From NCBI RefSeq assembly GCF_042684485.1, contig NZ_JBHULM010000007.1:1-64000 (forward strand): a DNA stretch of 64,000 nucleotides. The letters are read 5' to 3'. The notes beneath the pieces were generated by a model. The model saw only the letters and a list, made by a program, of their open reading frames with translations, was not told where the DNA came from and ran no database searches. The position numbers and the translations under genes were made by a program. The DNA is from Oceanihabitans gracilariae (GTDB lineage Bacteria; Bacteroidota; Bacteroidia; Flavobacteriales; Flavobacteriaceae). Below are positions 17,895-25,830 of this stretch, piece after piece (positions within the stretch are counted from its first letter, which is position 1; each line of letters starts with the position of its first letter).

Positions 17895-18977
17895 ATGACT
17901 TATAAAAATTATCCAATGGTGTCCAGAGTAGTTTATGGACGCGGAAGTTTCAATCAATTGAACGAAATTTTATCGCCTAAACGTAAAAACGCTAAAGCAC
18001 CATTTATATTTTTAGTAGACGATGTGTTTAAAGGAAACGCTTGGTTAACCTCTAGAATTCCTTTATCGTATGATGATAAATTAATTTACATCTCTGCAAA
18101 CGAAGAACCAAAAACATCACAAGTAGATGAATTGGTAGAACAAATTATTCTTAACTATAAAGAAACACCATCTGGTATCATTGGTATTGGTGGTGGTACT
18201 CTTTTAGATTTAGCAAAAGCGGTTGCTTTAATGCTAACCAATAAAGGTGAAGCAAAAGACTATCAAGGTTGGGATTTAATTAAAAATCCTGGAATTTACC
18301 ACGTTGGTATACCTACCATTTCTGGTACAGGTTCTGAAGTTTCTAGAACGACTATTTTAACAGGTCCTGTTAGAAAATTAGGAATAAATAGCGATTATAC
18401 TCCATTTGATCAAGTAATATTAGATCCAGAATTAACTAAAGACGTACCTAAAAACCAATGGTTTTATACAGGTATGGATTGTTTTGTTCACTGTATCGAG
18501 TCTTTAAATGGTACTTATTTAAATACTTTTAGCCAAAGTTATGGTGAAAAAGCATTAGAGCTTTGCAAAGAAATTTTTCTTGAAGATACCTTAACCGAAA
18601 AAGAAGCAGCAGATAAATTAATGATGGCTTCTTGGCATGGAGGTATGAGTATTGCTTACTCGCAAGTAGGTGTAGCGCACGCTATGAGTTATGGTTTAGG
18701 TTATTTACTAGGTGTAAAACATGGTGTTGGTAACTGTATTGTTTTTGAGCATCTTGAAGAATACTATCCAGAAGGTGTAGCTATGTATAAAGCCATGAGA
18801 GACAAGCATAATATAAGCATTCCTCAAGGTGTTTGTGCAGACTTAAGTGATAAAGAATTTGATATCATGATAGATGTTGCTTTAAGTTTAGAGCCTCTTT
18901 GGGAAAATGCCATTGGTAAAAACTGGAAAAAAACAATTACAAGAGAAAAACTTAAAGCTCTTTATTTAAAAATGTAA
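17895..18977 (+). CDS. Iron-containing alcohol dehydrogenase, KdnB-like (Kdo 8-oxidase)
   Basis: 360 residues of the iron-dependent dehydrogenase superfamily. The NAD(P)-binding loop is GIGGGTLLDLAKA, and the following conserved ISGTGSEVS is present. Metal-ligand candidates are in GMDCFVHCIE, AHAMSYGLG and VKHGVGNCIV. The overall layout and the kdsB neighbourhood resemble KdnB, which oxidises C8 of Kdo before transamination to 8-amino-Kdo. No transaminase (KdnA) gene lies in this window, so the pathway is inferred, not shown. An alternative is a general alcohol dehydrogenase. Confidence 0.7.
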   Translation: MTYKNYPMVSRVVYGRGSFNQLNEILSPKRKNAKAPFIFLVDDVFKGNAWLTSRIPLSYDDKLIYISANEEPKTSQVDELVEQIILNYKETPSGIIGIGGGTLLDLAKAVALMLTNKGEAKDYQGWDLIKNPGIYHVGIPTISGTGSEVSRTTILTGPVRKLGINSDYTPFDQVILDPELTKDVPKNQWFYTGMDCFVHCIESLNGTYLNTFSQSYGEKALELCKEIFLEDTLTEKEAADKLMMASWHGGMSIAYSQVGVAHAMSYGLGYLLGVKHGVGNCIVFEHLEEYYPEGVAMYKAMRDKHNISIPQGVCADLSDKEFDIMIDVALSLEPLWENAIGKNWKKTITREKLKALYLKM

Positions 18978-18987
18978 TGCTTACTAA

Positions 18988-19536
18988 ATGTTAACTATTC
19001 TATACAAGTTTATATATTTTAAATTAATGAAATGGAAACTCATTGGCGAGTTTCCAAAAGATTTAAAAAAGTATATTATTATAGCAGTTCCACATACGAG
19101 TTGGCATGACTTTTATATTGGTTTACTTATTCGAAGAATAACAAATACAAAAATTAACTTTTTAGGAAAAAAAGAACTTTTCTTATGGCCTTTTGGTTAC
19201 TATTTTAGAGCAGTAGGAGGTACTGCATTAGACAGAACTCCTGGTCAAAATAAAGTAGAAGCAATAGCGAAACTTTTTGAAACTAAAGAAGAATTACGAT
19301 TAACACTAGCTCCAGAAGGCACGCGTAAAAAAGTATCTGAATGGAAAACAGGTTTTTATCACATTGCAAAAGCAGCAAACGTGCCAATTGTAATGGTAAC
19401 TTTTGATTTTGCCAATAAACAAAACAAGATTTCAAAACCCTTTTATCCTACAGATAACATTGAAGCAGATTTTGATTTTATGTATGCTTTTTTTAAAGGT
19501 GTTAAAGGAAAAATTCCTGAAAAATCTTTCCGTTAA
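18988..19536 (+). CDS. Lysophospholipid acyltransferase-family protein
   Basis: 182 residues of the PlsC/LPLAT-like family. The catalytic HX4D motif is HTSWHD near residue 36. The substrate-binding motif is PEGTRKK. A short hydrophobic N-terminus suggests membrane association. It is shorter than typical PlsC. It starts 10 bp after the KdnB-like gene, so it is probably co-transcribed with the Kdo genes. The acyl acceptor (lysophospholipid or lipid A-type) is not resolved. Confidence 0.8.
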   Translation: MLTILYKFIYFKLMKWKLIGEFPKDLKKYIIIAVPHTSWHDFYIGLLIRRITNTKINFLGKKELFLWPFGYYFRAVGGTALDRTPGQNKVEAIAKLFETKEELRLTLAPEGTRKKVSEWKTGFYHIAKAANVPIVMVTFDFANKQNKISKPFYPTDNIEADFDFMYAFFKGVKGKIPEKSFR

Positions 19537-19691
19537 AACAGGTTGTCTTTTTCATCCTTTTCTATTTAAATTGTGCAAATATTCTTTTTGCATTTCTATA
19601 TATGTATACTAAAACATTAACGTTTTTATATAAATATTTTGGTGTATATAATTATTTTGTTTTGCAATTAGCTGACTTGCAGCTTATTGTG

Positions 19692-19722
19692 TTTGTTTTT
19701 AACTTTAGTTTTATTACATTTG
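19692..19722 (+). promoter_or_regulatory. Consensus promoter of the five-gene operon
   Basis: TTTG (19692-19695), exactly 19 nt, TACATTTG (19715-19722). Both elements match the Bacteroidota housekeeping sigma consensus without mismatch. The expected start near 19729 gives a leader of about 100 nt before the ATG at 19831. The rest of 19537-19830 shows no gene. Confidence 0.7.
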
Positions 19723-19830
19723 TAATCCTCCTTAAATCGTATAGTAGTATTTATTTCCTAAAATACATGCACTGATACTAATAAATATTCATATTTCTTT
19801 TAGTGGCATTAACTTTTAAAACCATAAACC

Positions 19831-22800
19831 ATGGGAAAGAAAAGAACCACACCTAAAAAATCTGCTTCTAAAAAAAAGGTAGTAGCTACAAAGCTGACAA
19901 AAGCGGCATTAGAAAAAAAACTAGAATCGCGTAAAAAAAAGCTTAGTAAAACGAAGTTTATTACTGGTAAAAATTCCATTTTAACCGCATTAGAATCCGC
20001 TTCTTTCCGAAGTAAAAAGTCGGTAACAGATGCTGTTAAAAATTGCAAGTACAAAGCAATAGAACTAGCACCAGCCGTAAGAATGATGTTTAAAGAAAGT
20101 GAAAATAAAGCTGTTAAACTATCTGAATCATACGCAAAAACCATTAAAGAGCCAAAAGAGCATAGAGAGTTTTTTCAAGGTGTAGCGCAAATGGATAAGA
20201 AAGAACGTCGTGCAGTTATTAAGGGATATAGAAATGCAAACCAAGCTAGGGGTGTTGTACATGCTATGAGCCAATTACCAAGGCAGCAATGCAGAACATT
20301 AATGCAAGATTTTGTATTTGATGAAGGAGGTAAAAAAGATAAGCAAGGGGTTAAAGAAGTAATGGTTTGGCTTCGTGATGCAGGTGCACAAATGCGAAAA
20401 ATAGAAGGACATACTCCTGTTTTTCCTGATGGAGAAACAGACGATGCAGTTGTAGAGTTTTTTGAAGATGTTGCAGACGCAATTTCTGATGCAGTCACAG
20501 CAATTGTAGACGGACTTACCGAGTTATTTGAGGATTTAGCAGAAGCAATTGCTGATGTGGTAAATTGGGTTGTTGAAGAAATAGCAAGTCTAGCCAGGGC
20601 CTTGGTAGAGGCAGGAAAGCAAATTTGGGAAGTTTTAAAAGCTGCCGCAGAATACTCTTATTCCGTAGTTAAAAAGTTTGTGGAAGCCATACAACTTATT
20701 GGAAAAACCTTTATAGAAATCATGGAAGATGTTTTTGCTTTTGCAAAAGAAATAATAGAGTCTGTAATAAAAGCTATTGACCAATTAGGTGAAGTTTTTG
20801 CAGATTTATTAAAATGGCTGGCTACCAAAACCTATGAGTTTATAAAAGCAGGAGTAGAAGCATTGATAAGTATTGGTAAAACCATTGGAAATATTTTAAA
20901 TCAAGCGCTACAATTTGGTATTACGCTTATAAGAAATACCGTAAGAGTACTTTTAGAAATAGGGGAAACCATTGGTTCTATTCTAGTTACTTTAGTTACA
21001 CGTCCTAGAGATTTGTTAAATGAGGTAGTCAGAGCTTTTACCGAGCTAGGAAATACATTGGCAGATATTATTCAAGAAACTGCAAATGCAGCAGCAGACT
21101 TTGTAAATGAAGTAGTAAGAGCTGCAGCAGCCATTGGTACTGCTTTAGTTGAATTTACAGATTTTGTTATCACCACTACCAAAGAATTGGCTACAAAAAT
21201 AGTAGATGGTTTACTAGCTGCAGGTAAAACATTATTAGATTTAGTGCAGACCATAGCAACCAAAAGTATTGCTGCCATTAAAAAAATTGTAGAAGCTGCT
21301 TTTGAGTTAGGTAAATCTATGGTAAGTATTTTAAAAGACGTTTTTGATCTAACAGTAGACTTATTAAAAGAAACTATTAAAGCAATGTTAGAAATTGGTA
21401 GACAAATTGTTGAGTTTACTAAATCTATGATTGAGTTTACTTATAAAAGTGCAGCTAGGCTCATTGAAGCTGCTCTTGCTGCTGGAGCAACTATTGCAGA
21501 AATTTTAGAATCTGTTATTGAAGAAACATATTTTGTTTTCAGAAAAATAGTAAACGGTATATTACAAGCATTGGGCCCTGTTGGTGATGTTTTTGAATGG
21601 TTGATTGAAAGAGGTGAAGACTTAGCTTCTGAGTTATGGAGACAAGCAGTATTGGCAATTCGTTTTGTAAAAGAATCTGTTACAGAAATAATGGATTGGG
21701 CTTTAGAACAAGTAGACGCTATGTTTGATAGAATTCTAGAACTCGTTGAAGATATTGGTAGCCGTATTTCTGAAGTTATCGATTGGGCAATTGCAGTTGG
21801 TGATGCTGCTTTAGAATTTTTAGGAGAGGCTACAGAAAGAATAGGTAATTCTATAAGTTATGTACTTAATTATCTTGAAAAAGATTTTATACCTGGAATT
21901 AGAAAATTTGTGGAGGGTGCATTAAAGGCAGCAAGTGCAATTGCTGGATTAATTGCTTGGGTTGCTAATAAAACCTTTGAAATCATGCGAGAAGTACTTT
22001 TGGGTGCCTTAGCTGCGGGCGTTGCTTTAGCTACCTTGTTAACAGAAATTATGTTGCATCCCGATCAGGCACTCGATCTTTTTATTGCAGCAGCTAGAGA
22101 TATAGGAAACTCTATGCAAGATATTTACCAATCTGTTTTAGATACTGGAGAAGAATTTTTAGAAGAAGTAACACAAACACTTCGTGAACTTGGTGAATCT
22201 GTAGAAGAAATGCTTGAAGCCGTATTTGAAGTAAGCGCAGGAATGCTAGGTGCTACCATATCTGTTTTATTCGAAATGCTTGGTACCTACAGAAGTTTAA
22301 ACGCAGAAGAGATTGCAGATGGTCAATTTGTTTTTGGTGATGCCATTGATTGGAATAATACATTTATTGCCAAAGAAGGGGCTTTAAACGATATTGTTTT
22401 TGGTGTTCAAGACTTCTTTACCGGTAATCCAAATTCTCGTGCCTTTGTAACCGGGAATTTAATTAATTTTGATATAGATGATGACTTTAGTAGAGGTACC
22501 TTAATTCATGAATTAACACATGTTTGGCAAAACCAAAATGTTGGTCCTGTGTATTTAGCACATGCGGTAGGAGCTCAGCTCATTGGAACGGGCTACAACT
22601 ATGGTTATAACGAAGGTGCAGCAGATGTTTCAATAACCATCCCTAATGCTTTTTATACTCCTGTTGGTACACCTCCTTCAAGAAACATGACCAATGCTTC
22701 TGAAGGATTTTGGACAGGAGAAGGAGGTGAAACCGTTTTAGACAATGCAGCTTCTTTTAGTGATTTTAATGAGGAGCAACAAGGGCAAGTTTTAATGCAA

Positions 22801-22890
22801 TATTTTGTTAGAGCTCGTTTATTAGGTCAAACAGGAACAGATATTAATAGATTTCAACCTTTTGTAGATGAAGTTAAAGCAGCAGCATAA
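19831..22890 (+). CDS. 1019-residue helical-repeat protein with C-terminal zincin-like domain
   Basis: No signal peptide. Residues 1-45 are lysine-rich (MGKKRTTPKKSASKKK...). Residues ~45-180 are helical and charged. An acidic stretch lies near 185-230 (EFFEDVADAI). Residues 262-817 consist of about 19 tandem 29-residue amphipathic repeats of the theme G-k-t-i-x-x-i-l...i-k-x-v-e-a-x-x-e-l. Residues ~818-1019 form a globular domain containing HELTHVWQNQ (HEXXH at 893-897) with a candidate third ligand Glu928 in GYNEGAAD, like gluzincin-type domains of secreted toxins and cargo. The first gene of a five-gene operon; its 3' end overlaps the next ORF by 23 bp. Not recognised as a named family. 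Possible roles: membrane-active effector, exported toxin, or scaffold. Confidence 0.85.
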   Translation: MGKKRTTPKKSASKKKVVATKLTKAALEKKLESRKKKLSKTKFITGKNSILTALESASFRSKKSVTDAVKNCKYKAIELAPAVRMMFKESENKAVKLSESYAKTIKEPKEHREFFQGVAQMDKKERRAVIKGYRNANQARGVVHAMSQLPRQQCRTLMQDFVFDEGGKKDKQGVKEVMVWLRDAGAQMRKIEGHTPVFPDGETDDAVVEFFEDVADAISDAVTAIVDGLTELFEDLAEAIADVVNWVVEEIASLARALVEAGKQIWEVLKAAAEYSYSVVKKFVEAIQLIGKTFIEIMEDVFAFAKEIIESVIKAIDQLGEVFADLLKWLATKTYEFIKAGVEALISIGKTIGNILNQALQFGITLIRNTVRVLLEIGETIGSILVTLVTRPRDLLNEVVRAFTELGNTLADIIQETANAAADFVNEVVRAAAAIGTALVEFTDFVITTTKELATKIVDGLLAAGKTLLDLVQTIATKSIAAIKKIVEAAFELGKSMVSILKDVFDLTVDLLKETIKAMLEIGRQIVEFTKSMIEFTYKSAARLIEAALAAGATIAEILESVIEETYFVFRKIVNGILQALGPVGDVFEWLIERGEDLASELWRQAVLAIRFVKESVTEIMDWALEQVDAMFDRILELVEDIGSRISEVIDWAIAVGDAALEFLGEATERIGNSISYVLNYLEKDFIPGIRKFVEGALKAASAIAGLIAWVANKTFEIMREVLLGALAAGVALATLLTEIMLHPDQALDLFIAAARDIGNSMQDIYQSVLDTGEEFLEEVTQTLRELGESVEEMLEAVFEVSAGMLGATISVLFEMLGTYRSLNAEEIADGQFVFGDAIDWNNTFIAKEGALNDIVFGVQDFFTGNPNSRAFVTGNLINFDIDDDFSRGTLIHELTHVWQNQNVGPVYLAHAVGAQLIGTGYNYGYNEGAADVSITIPNAFYTPVGTPPSRNMTNASEGFWTGEGGETVLDNAASFSDFNEEQQGQVLMQYFVRARLLGQTGTDINRFQPFVDEVKAAA
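20614..22281 (+). repeat. About 19 coding repeats of 29 codons (87 bp)
   Basis: Counting from the conserved Gly at residue 262, ten consecutive units are exactly 29 residues, then one of 30. Two looser units total 61. Five more are 29 (from Gly643), and a last one of 30 ends at Gly818. Examples: GKTIGNILNQ..., GETIGSILVT..., GNTLADIIQE..., GKTLLDLVQT..., GNSMQDIYQS.... The DNA copies have diverged, so the period is maintained at protein level. Confidence 0.85.
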
Positions 22891-23815
22891 AACCATCTTA
22901 ATTGTAAAACCAGAGTTTTCTTCCAATATTCAATTGGAAGAAAATTTTCTGTTGCTTAAAAATAGCTATCAAAAACATGGCATTGATGTAGATATTATAG
23001 CGTATAACATGCTACCTAGTTATTCTGAAATTCAAAGACAAGTAAAAAATCAAGACGCTGTTTTACTAATTGGAGATGCAAAATTTTTTCCTAAAAACGC
23101 ATTAAAATTTCCCTTTATTACAACTAAGGATAATAAGAAAATACCTATTTCTTGGTTTCCTTTAAGAAACAGTAAAGATTTACTAACCTTTACTAAAACA
23201 GTATATCAAGTGCATAGTAGAAAACAAGAGCGCTGTGCTATAGCATTATTATCACAAAGACATCCTAGGTTTACAAGAATTGTAGATAGAATGGCTACCA
23301 TTTTGAAAACACCGAATGTGTCCCCATACAAATGGAGTAGTGATTTACTGTTAAGAGAAAGTATGATTGAAGGCCTAGAGAGTGGTCTTGGTTTAGCTAC
23401 CTATTTTGGCCACGGTAGACCCATAGGTTGGGTTGGGTATTACGGTTTGCGGTCGCATCATTTTAACAGTCAAAACACGAAACCTGTTGGTGCTTTACTT
23501 TCTTTATGTTGCAAAACAGCAAGTAGAAAAAATATTTCTATTTCGTTTTGTGAGCAATTGGTTTTAGATGGTAAAACAGCTGTGAGTTTTGGAGCTGTAG
23601 ATAGTACTTTGCATACAGACAATACACGCTGGTCTGTTGGTATTACTAAAGCTTTAATTGGCGGGGCAAGTACCATTGCAGAATTAATTATAGAAGCAAT
23701 TCCTAAAAACTTATCGGCATACACGCATTATAGATTAATTGGAGATCCTTTGGCTCCAATTTATTCTACTAACAAAGCCGCAACATTTGCTAACAGTATA
23801 AAATTATACCCATGA
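22868..23815 (+). CDS. C25/caspase-fold-like putative cysteine peptidase
   Basis: 315 residues, no signal peptide. An N-terminal alpha/beta part is KTILIVKPEFSSN with DAVLLIGDAKFF. A candidate catalytic His is His182 in TYFGHGRPIGW, and a candidate Cys is Cys214 or Cys215 in LLSLCCKTA. The His-before-Cys order and spacing, and the following CEQLVLDGKTAVSFGAVD, resemble the gingipain-type C25 and caspase-like fold. Unlike gingipains it has no export signal or prodomain. Its start overlaps the preceding ORF by 23 bp and its stop overlaps the ACP start by 4 bp. It may process the 1019-residue protein. Peptidase activity is inferred. Confidence 0.6.
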   Translation: MKLKQQHKTILIVKPEFSSNIQLEENFLLLKNSYQKHGIDVDIIAYNMLPSYSEIQRQVKNQDAVLLIGDAKFFPKNALKFPFITTKDNKKIPISWFPLRNSKDLLTFTKTVYQVHSRKQERCAIALLSQRHPRFTRIVDRMATILKTPNVSPYKWSSDLLLRESMIEGLESGLGLATYFGHGRPIGWVGYYGLRSHHFNSQNTKPVGALLSLCCKTASRKNISISFCEQLVLDGKTAVSFGAVDSTLHTDNTRWSVGITKALIGGASTIAELIIEAIPKNLSAYTHYRLIGDPLAPIYSTNKAATFANSIKLYP

Positions 23816-24048
23816 AAAACAGCATAAAAAATACCATTTTATCTCATTTTAGAGATGTAAAACCTAAACTAAAAATTGCTTCTCACGATGCAAATTTTAA
23901 ACAGGAGCTAGGCGTAGATTCTTTAGATATGGCAGAGTTTATTGCTAGAATTGAACAGGAATACCGAATTGAAATTCCAGATACCGATTGGCCACAAATT
24001 GCTACCGTAAATCTTCTAGCAGAATACATACATAATGCAGGAAACTAA
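23812..24048 (+). CDS. Acyl carrier protein
   Basis: 78 residues. The phosphopantetheine attachment motif is LGVDSLDMAEF with Ser37. The four-helix pattern and acidic helix II (EFIARIEQEYRIEIPD) fit a type II ACP. It overlaps its upstream neighbour by 4 bp (ATGA) and the ketosynthase by 14 bp. It would need a phosphopantetheinyl transferase encoded elsewhere. It is probably a dedicated carrier for the adjacent ketosynthase rather than the housekeeping acpP, because no fab genes flank it. Confidence 0.9.
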   Translation: MKNSIKNTILSHFRDVKPKLKIASHDANFKQELGVDSLDMAEFIARIEQEYRIEIPDTDWPQIATVNLLAEYIHNAGN

Positions 24049-25180
24049 TAAAATAGCTATTACCGGTTTAGGTGTAGTTTGTGCGCTAGCAGATAACACA
24101 AAAGATTTCTGGAATGCCTTACTTACAGATAATTCTAGTATAAAAAATTGGGAAGATTTAAAACAGGCAGATTTCAAATATACCCATGCTTGTCGTGTGG
24201 CCAATTTTGACTGCGATCCTTTGCATCGTGGCTTTTATTTTTCTGTTTCAGCTATAGAAGAAGCTTTAGCGCAAGCAAGATGTAAATCTACAGAGAATTG
24301 GGGCTTGTTTTTAGGCACTACCATGGGCGAAAGTGCGGCCTATGAAGCAATGGCAGAAAAAAAACAAACCTTTAATGCTGAAGAATATACAGGTTTTAGT
24401 ATTTGTAAACGATTGGCAAATAAGTATCCAAAAATAAAAACATTTCAATGTTTTGCTACAGCGTGTGCAGCAGGAAATTATGCATTAAAAGCAGGAATGG
24501 ATGCCTTGCTAAAAGGAGAAACTTCAATAGCAATAGTTGGCGGCGTAGATCCTTTTTCTAAAATTGCCATGACAGGTTTTAGCAGAAGTAGAGCCATGAG
24601 TGCCTCCGGAATTTGTAAACCTTTTGATAGGCATAGAGACGGAATGATTTTAGGGGAAGGAGCAGGATTTTTAGTTTTAGAAAAACTAGAAAATGCTATA
24701 AAACGAAAAACGAAAGTTCTTGCACTTTTAGAGGATTGTGCCTTGTCTTGTGATGCCTACCATCCCACAGCACCAAAACCAGATTCTTCTGGCATTATAG
24801 ATTGTTTTGAGCATTTATTAAAAAGCAATACGCTTAATCACGATCAAATAGATTGGATTTCGGCACATGGTACCGGAACAAAATTATCCGATCAGTCAGA
24901 AGCACAAGCTATTACAAAAGTGTTTCATAGGCACAAACCCTATGTTTCTAGTATAAAACCAAAAATAGGGCATACATTGGGTGCTGCAACAGCTATAGAA
25001 GCAATAGTTTCTGTGCTTTCTATTCAGCATCAAACCATACCACATACCCTTAATTATAAGGATGCAGAATTTGATATTTTGATACCAAAAAAACCTGTTT
25101 TAACAAAGGTTGATAAGGTGTTAAATTGTGGTTATGCTTTTGGAGGACTAAACGCTATAACTTTATTTTCATCATGCTAA
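24035..25180 (+). CDS. Beta-ketoacyl-ACP synthase (FabF-type ketosynthase)
   Basis: 381 residues with a complete thiolase-fold active site: Cys144 in ATACAAGN, His278 in SAHGTGT and His313 in PKIGHTLGAA. The N-terminus IAITGLGVVCALAD and the GEGAGFLVLE stretch are standard. It would condense malonyl-ACP with an acyl-thioester. It is somewhat shorter than FabF (~410). It lies between a dedicated ACP and a half-size KS-like protein, the arrangement of type II polyketide and aryl-polyene systems. No reductase, dehydratase or cyclase accompanies it, so it may make only a short or specialised acyl chain using housekeeping enzymes. Confidence 0.93.
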   Translation: MQETNKIAITGLGVVCALADNTKDFWNALLTDNSSIKNWEDLKQADFKYTHACRVANFDCDPLHRGFYFSVSAIEEALAQARCKSTENWGLFLGTTMGESAAYEAMAEKKQTFNAEEYTGFSICKRLANKYPKIKTFQCFATACAAGNYALKAGMDALLKGETSIAIVGGVDPFSKIAMTGFSRSRAMSASGICKPFDRHRDGMILGEGAGFLVLEKLENAIKRKTKVLALLEDCALSCDAYHPTAPKPDSSGIIDCFEHLLKSNTLNHDQIDWISAHGTGTKLSDQSEAQAITKVFHRHKPYVSSIKPKIGHTLGAATAIEAIVSVLSIQHQTIPHTLNYKDAEFDILIPKKPVLTKVDKVLNCGYAFGGLNAITLFSSC

Positions 25181-25620
25181 TAAAATGGAAAACATTTAAG
25201 GCCAAGGGAGATTCGGAAGCAGATATCGCTACTCAGTTTGTGGCATCTGTTAAAGCTGAAAGGGATTTAGGGTTTTATAAAAACCAATCTGCCGTGTATT
25301 TTATTACCGCTAATGCCGGTAATTTTTCTTCTATTGCGTTTTGGGAAAATGCTTTACAACATAGCCCTAGATTTGCTAATCCCGGAATTTTTCCCTGGAC
25401 ACTTGCAAATGCAACTTCTGGTTATATTGCTAGGCAATTTGGAATAACAGGGCCTAATTATACTATTATTGAACCCCATTTAAATGAAGAACAGTTAATT
25501 TCTAATTACAAAATGGATAAATTAAAATATAACCTTAAAAATGCTATTTGTATAGAATGGCATATAAAAGCAGTAAAGAACCAACTTTCTGTTTTAGCAA
25601 AATGGACTATTTTACGCTAA
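25174..25620 (+). CDS. Half-size ketosynthase-like protein (chain-length-factor-like)
   Basis: 148 residues from an ATG overlapping the KS stop by 7 bp. The central block SPRFANPGIFPWTLANATSG and FGITGPNYTI match the N-terminal half of ketosynthase-like partner proteins (the Ketoacyl-synt_2 group). The active-site Cys position and both catalytic histidines are absent, so it cannot condense. It may pair with the full KS as a non-catalytic subunit, like a chain-length factor, though true CLFs are full length. It could also be a degenerate remnant. It is the last gene of the operon. Confidence 0.65.
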   Translation: MLIKWKTFKAKGDSEADIATQFVASVKAERDLGFYKNQSAVYFITANAGNFSSIAFWENALQHSPRFANPGIFPWTLANATSGYIARQFGITGPNYTIIEPHLNEEQLISNYKMDKLKYNLKNAICIEWHIKAVKNQLSVLAKWTILR

Positions 25621-25792
25621 ATTAACCAAGGCTATGGTAATATAGATGGCAGTATTTTACACCTTTTATATAAGCAACTTGTTGTTTAATAGTCTTTTTT
25701 GGCATCATTTTTGAACTTTAAATGGTGTAGCAACTAATGAAACATAAAGTAAACATTACGTCCCTAAAAAGAAACATTAGCAAACTACAAAC

Positions 25793-25830
25793 AAAAGCTA
25801 TTTTAACTTAGGTTGAAGTAGCTTTTTTTT
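25793..25830. terminator. Bidirectional terminator closing the five-gene operon
   Basis: AAAAGCTATTTTAAC (25793-25807), loop TTAG, GTTGAAGTAGCTTTT (25812-25826) with two G-T pairs, then T-run. The 170 bp between the last ORF and this hairpin show no gene. Confidence 0.75.

Noticed and set aside
20175..21278. Minus-strand ORFs inside the 1019-residue gene
   Set aside because: They arise opposite a low-complexity helical repeat frame, lack start context and overlap a well-supported operon.
19831..22890. Phage tail tape-measure protein
   Set aside because: The helical repeats look similar, but no other phage or tail gene lies nearby and the C-terminus is a zincin-like domain.
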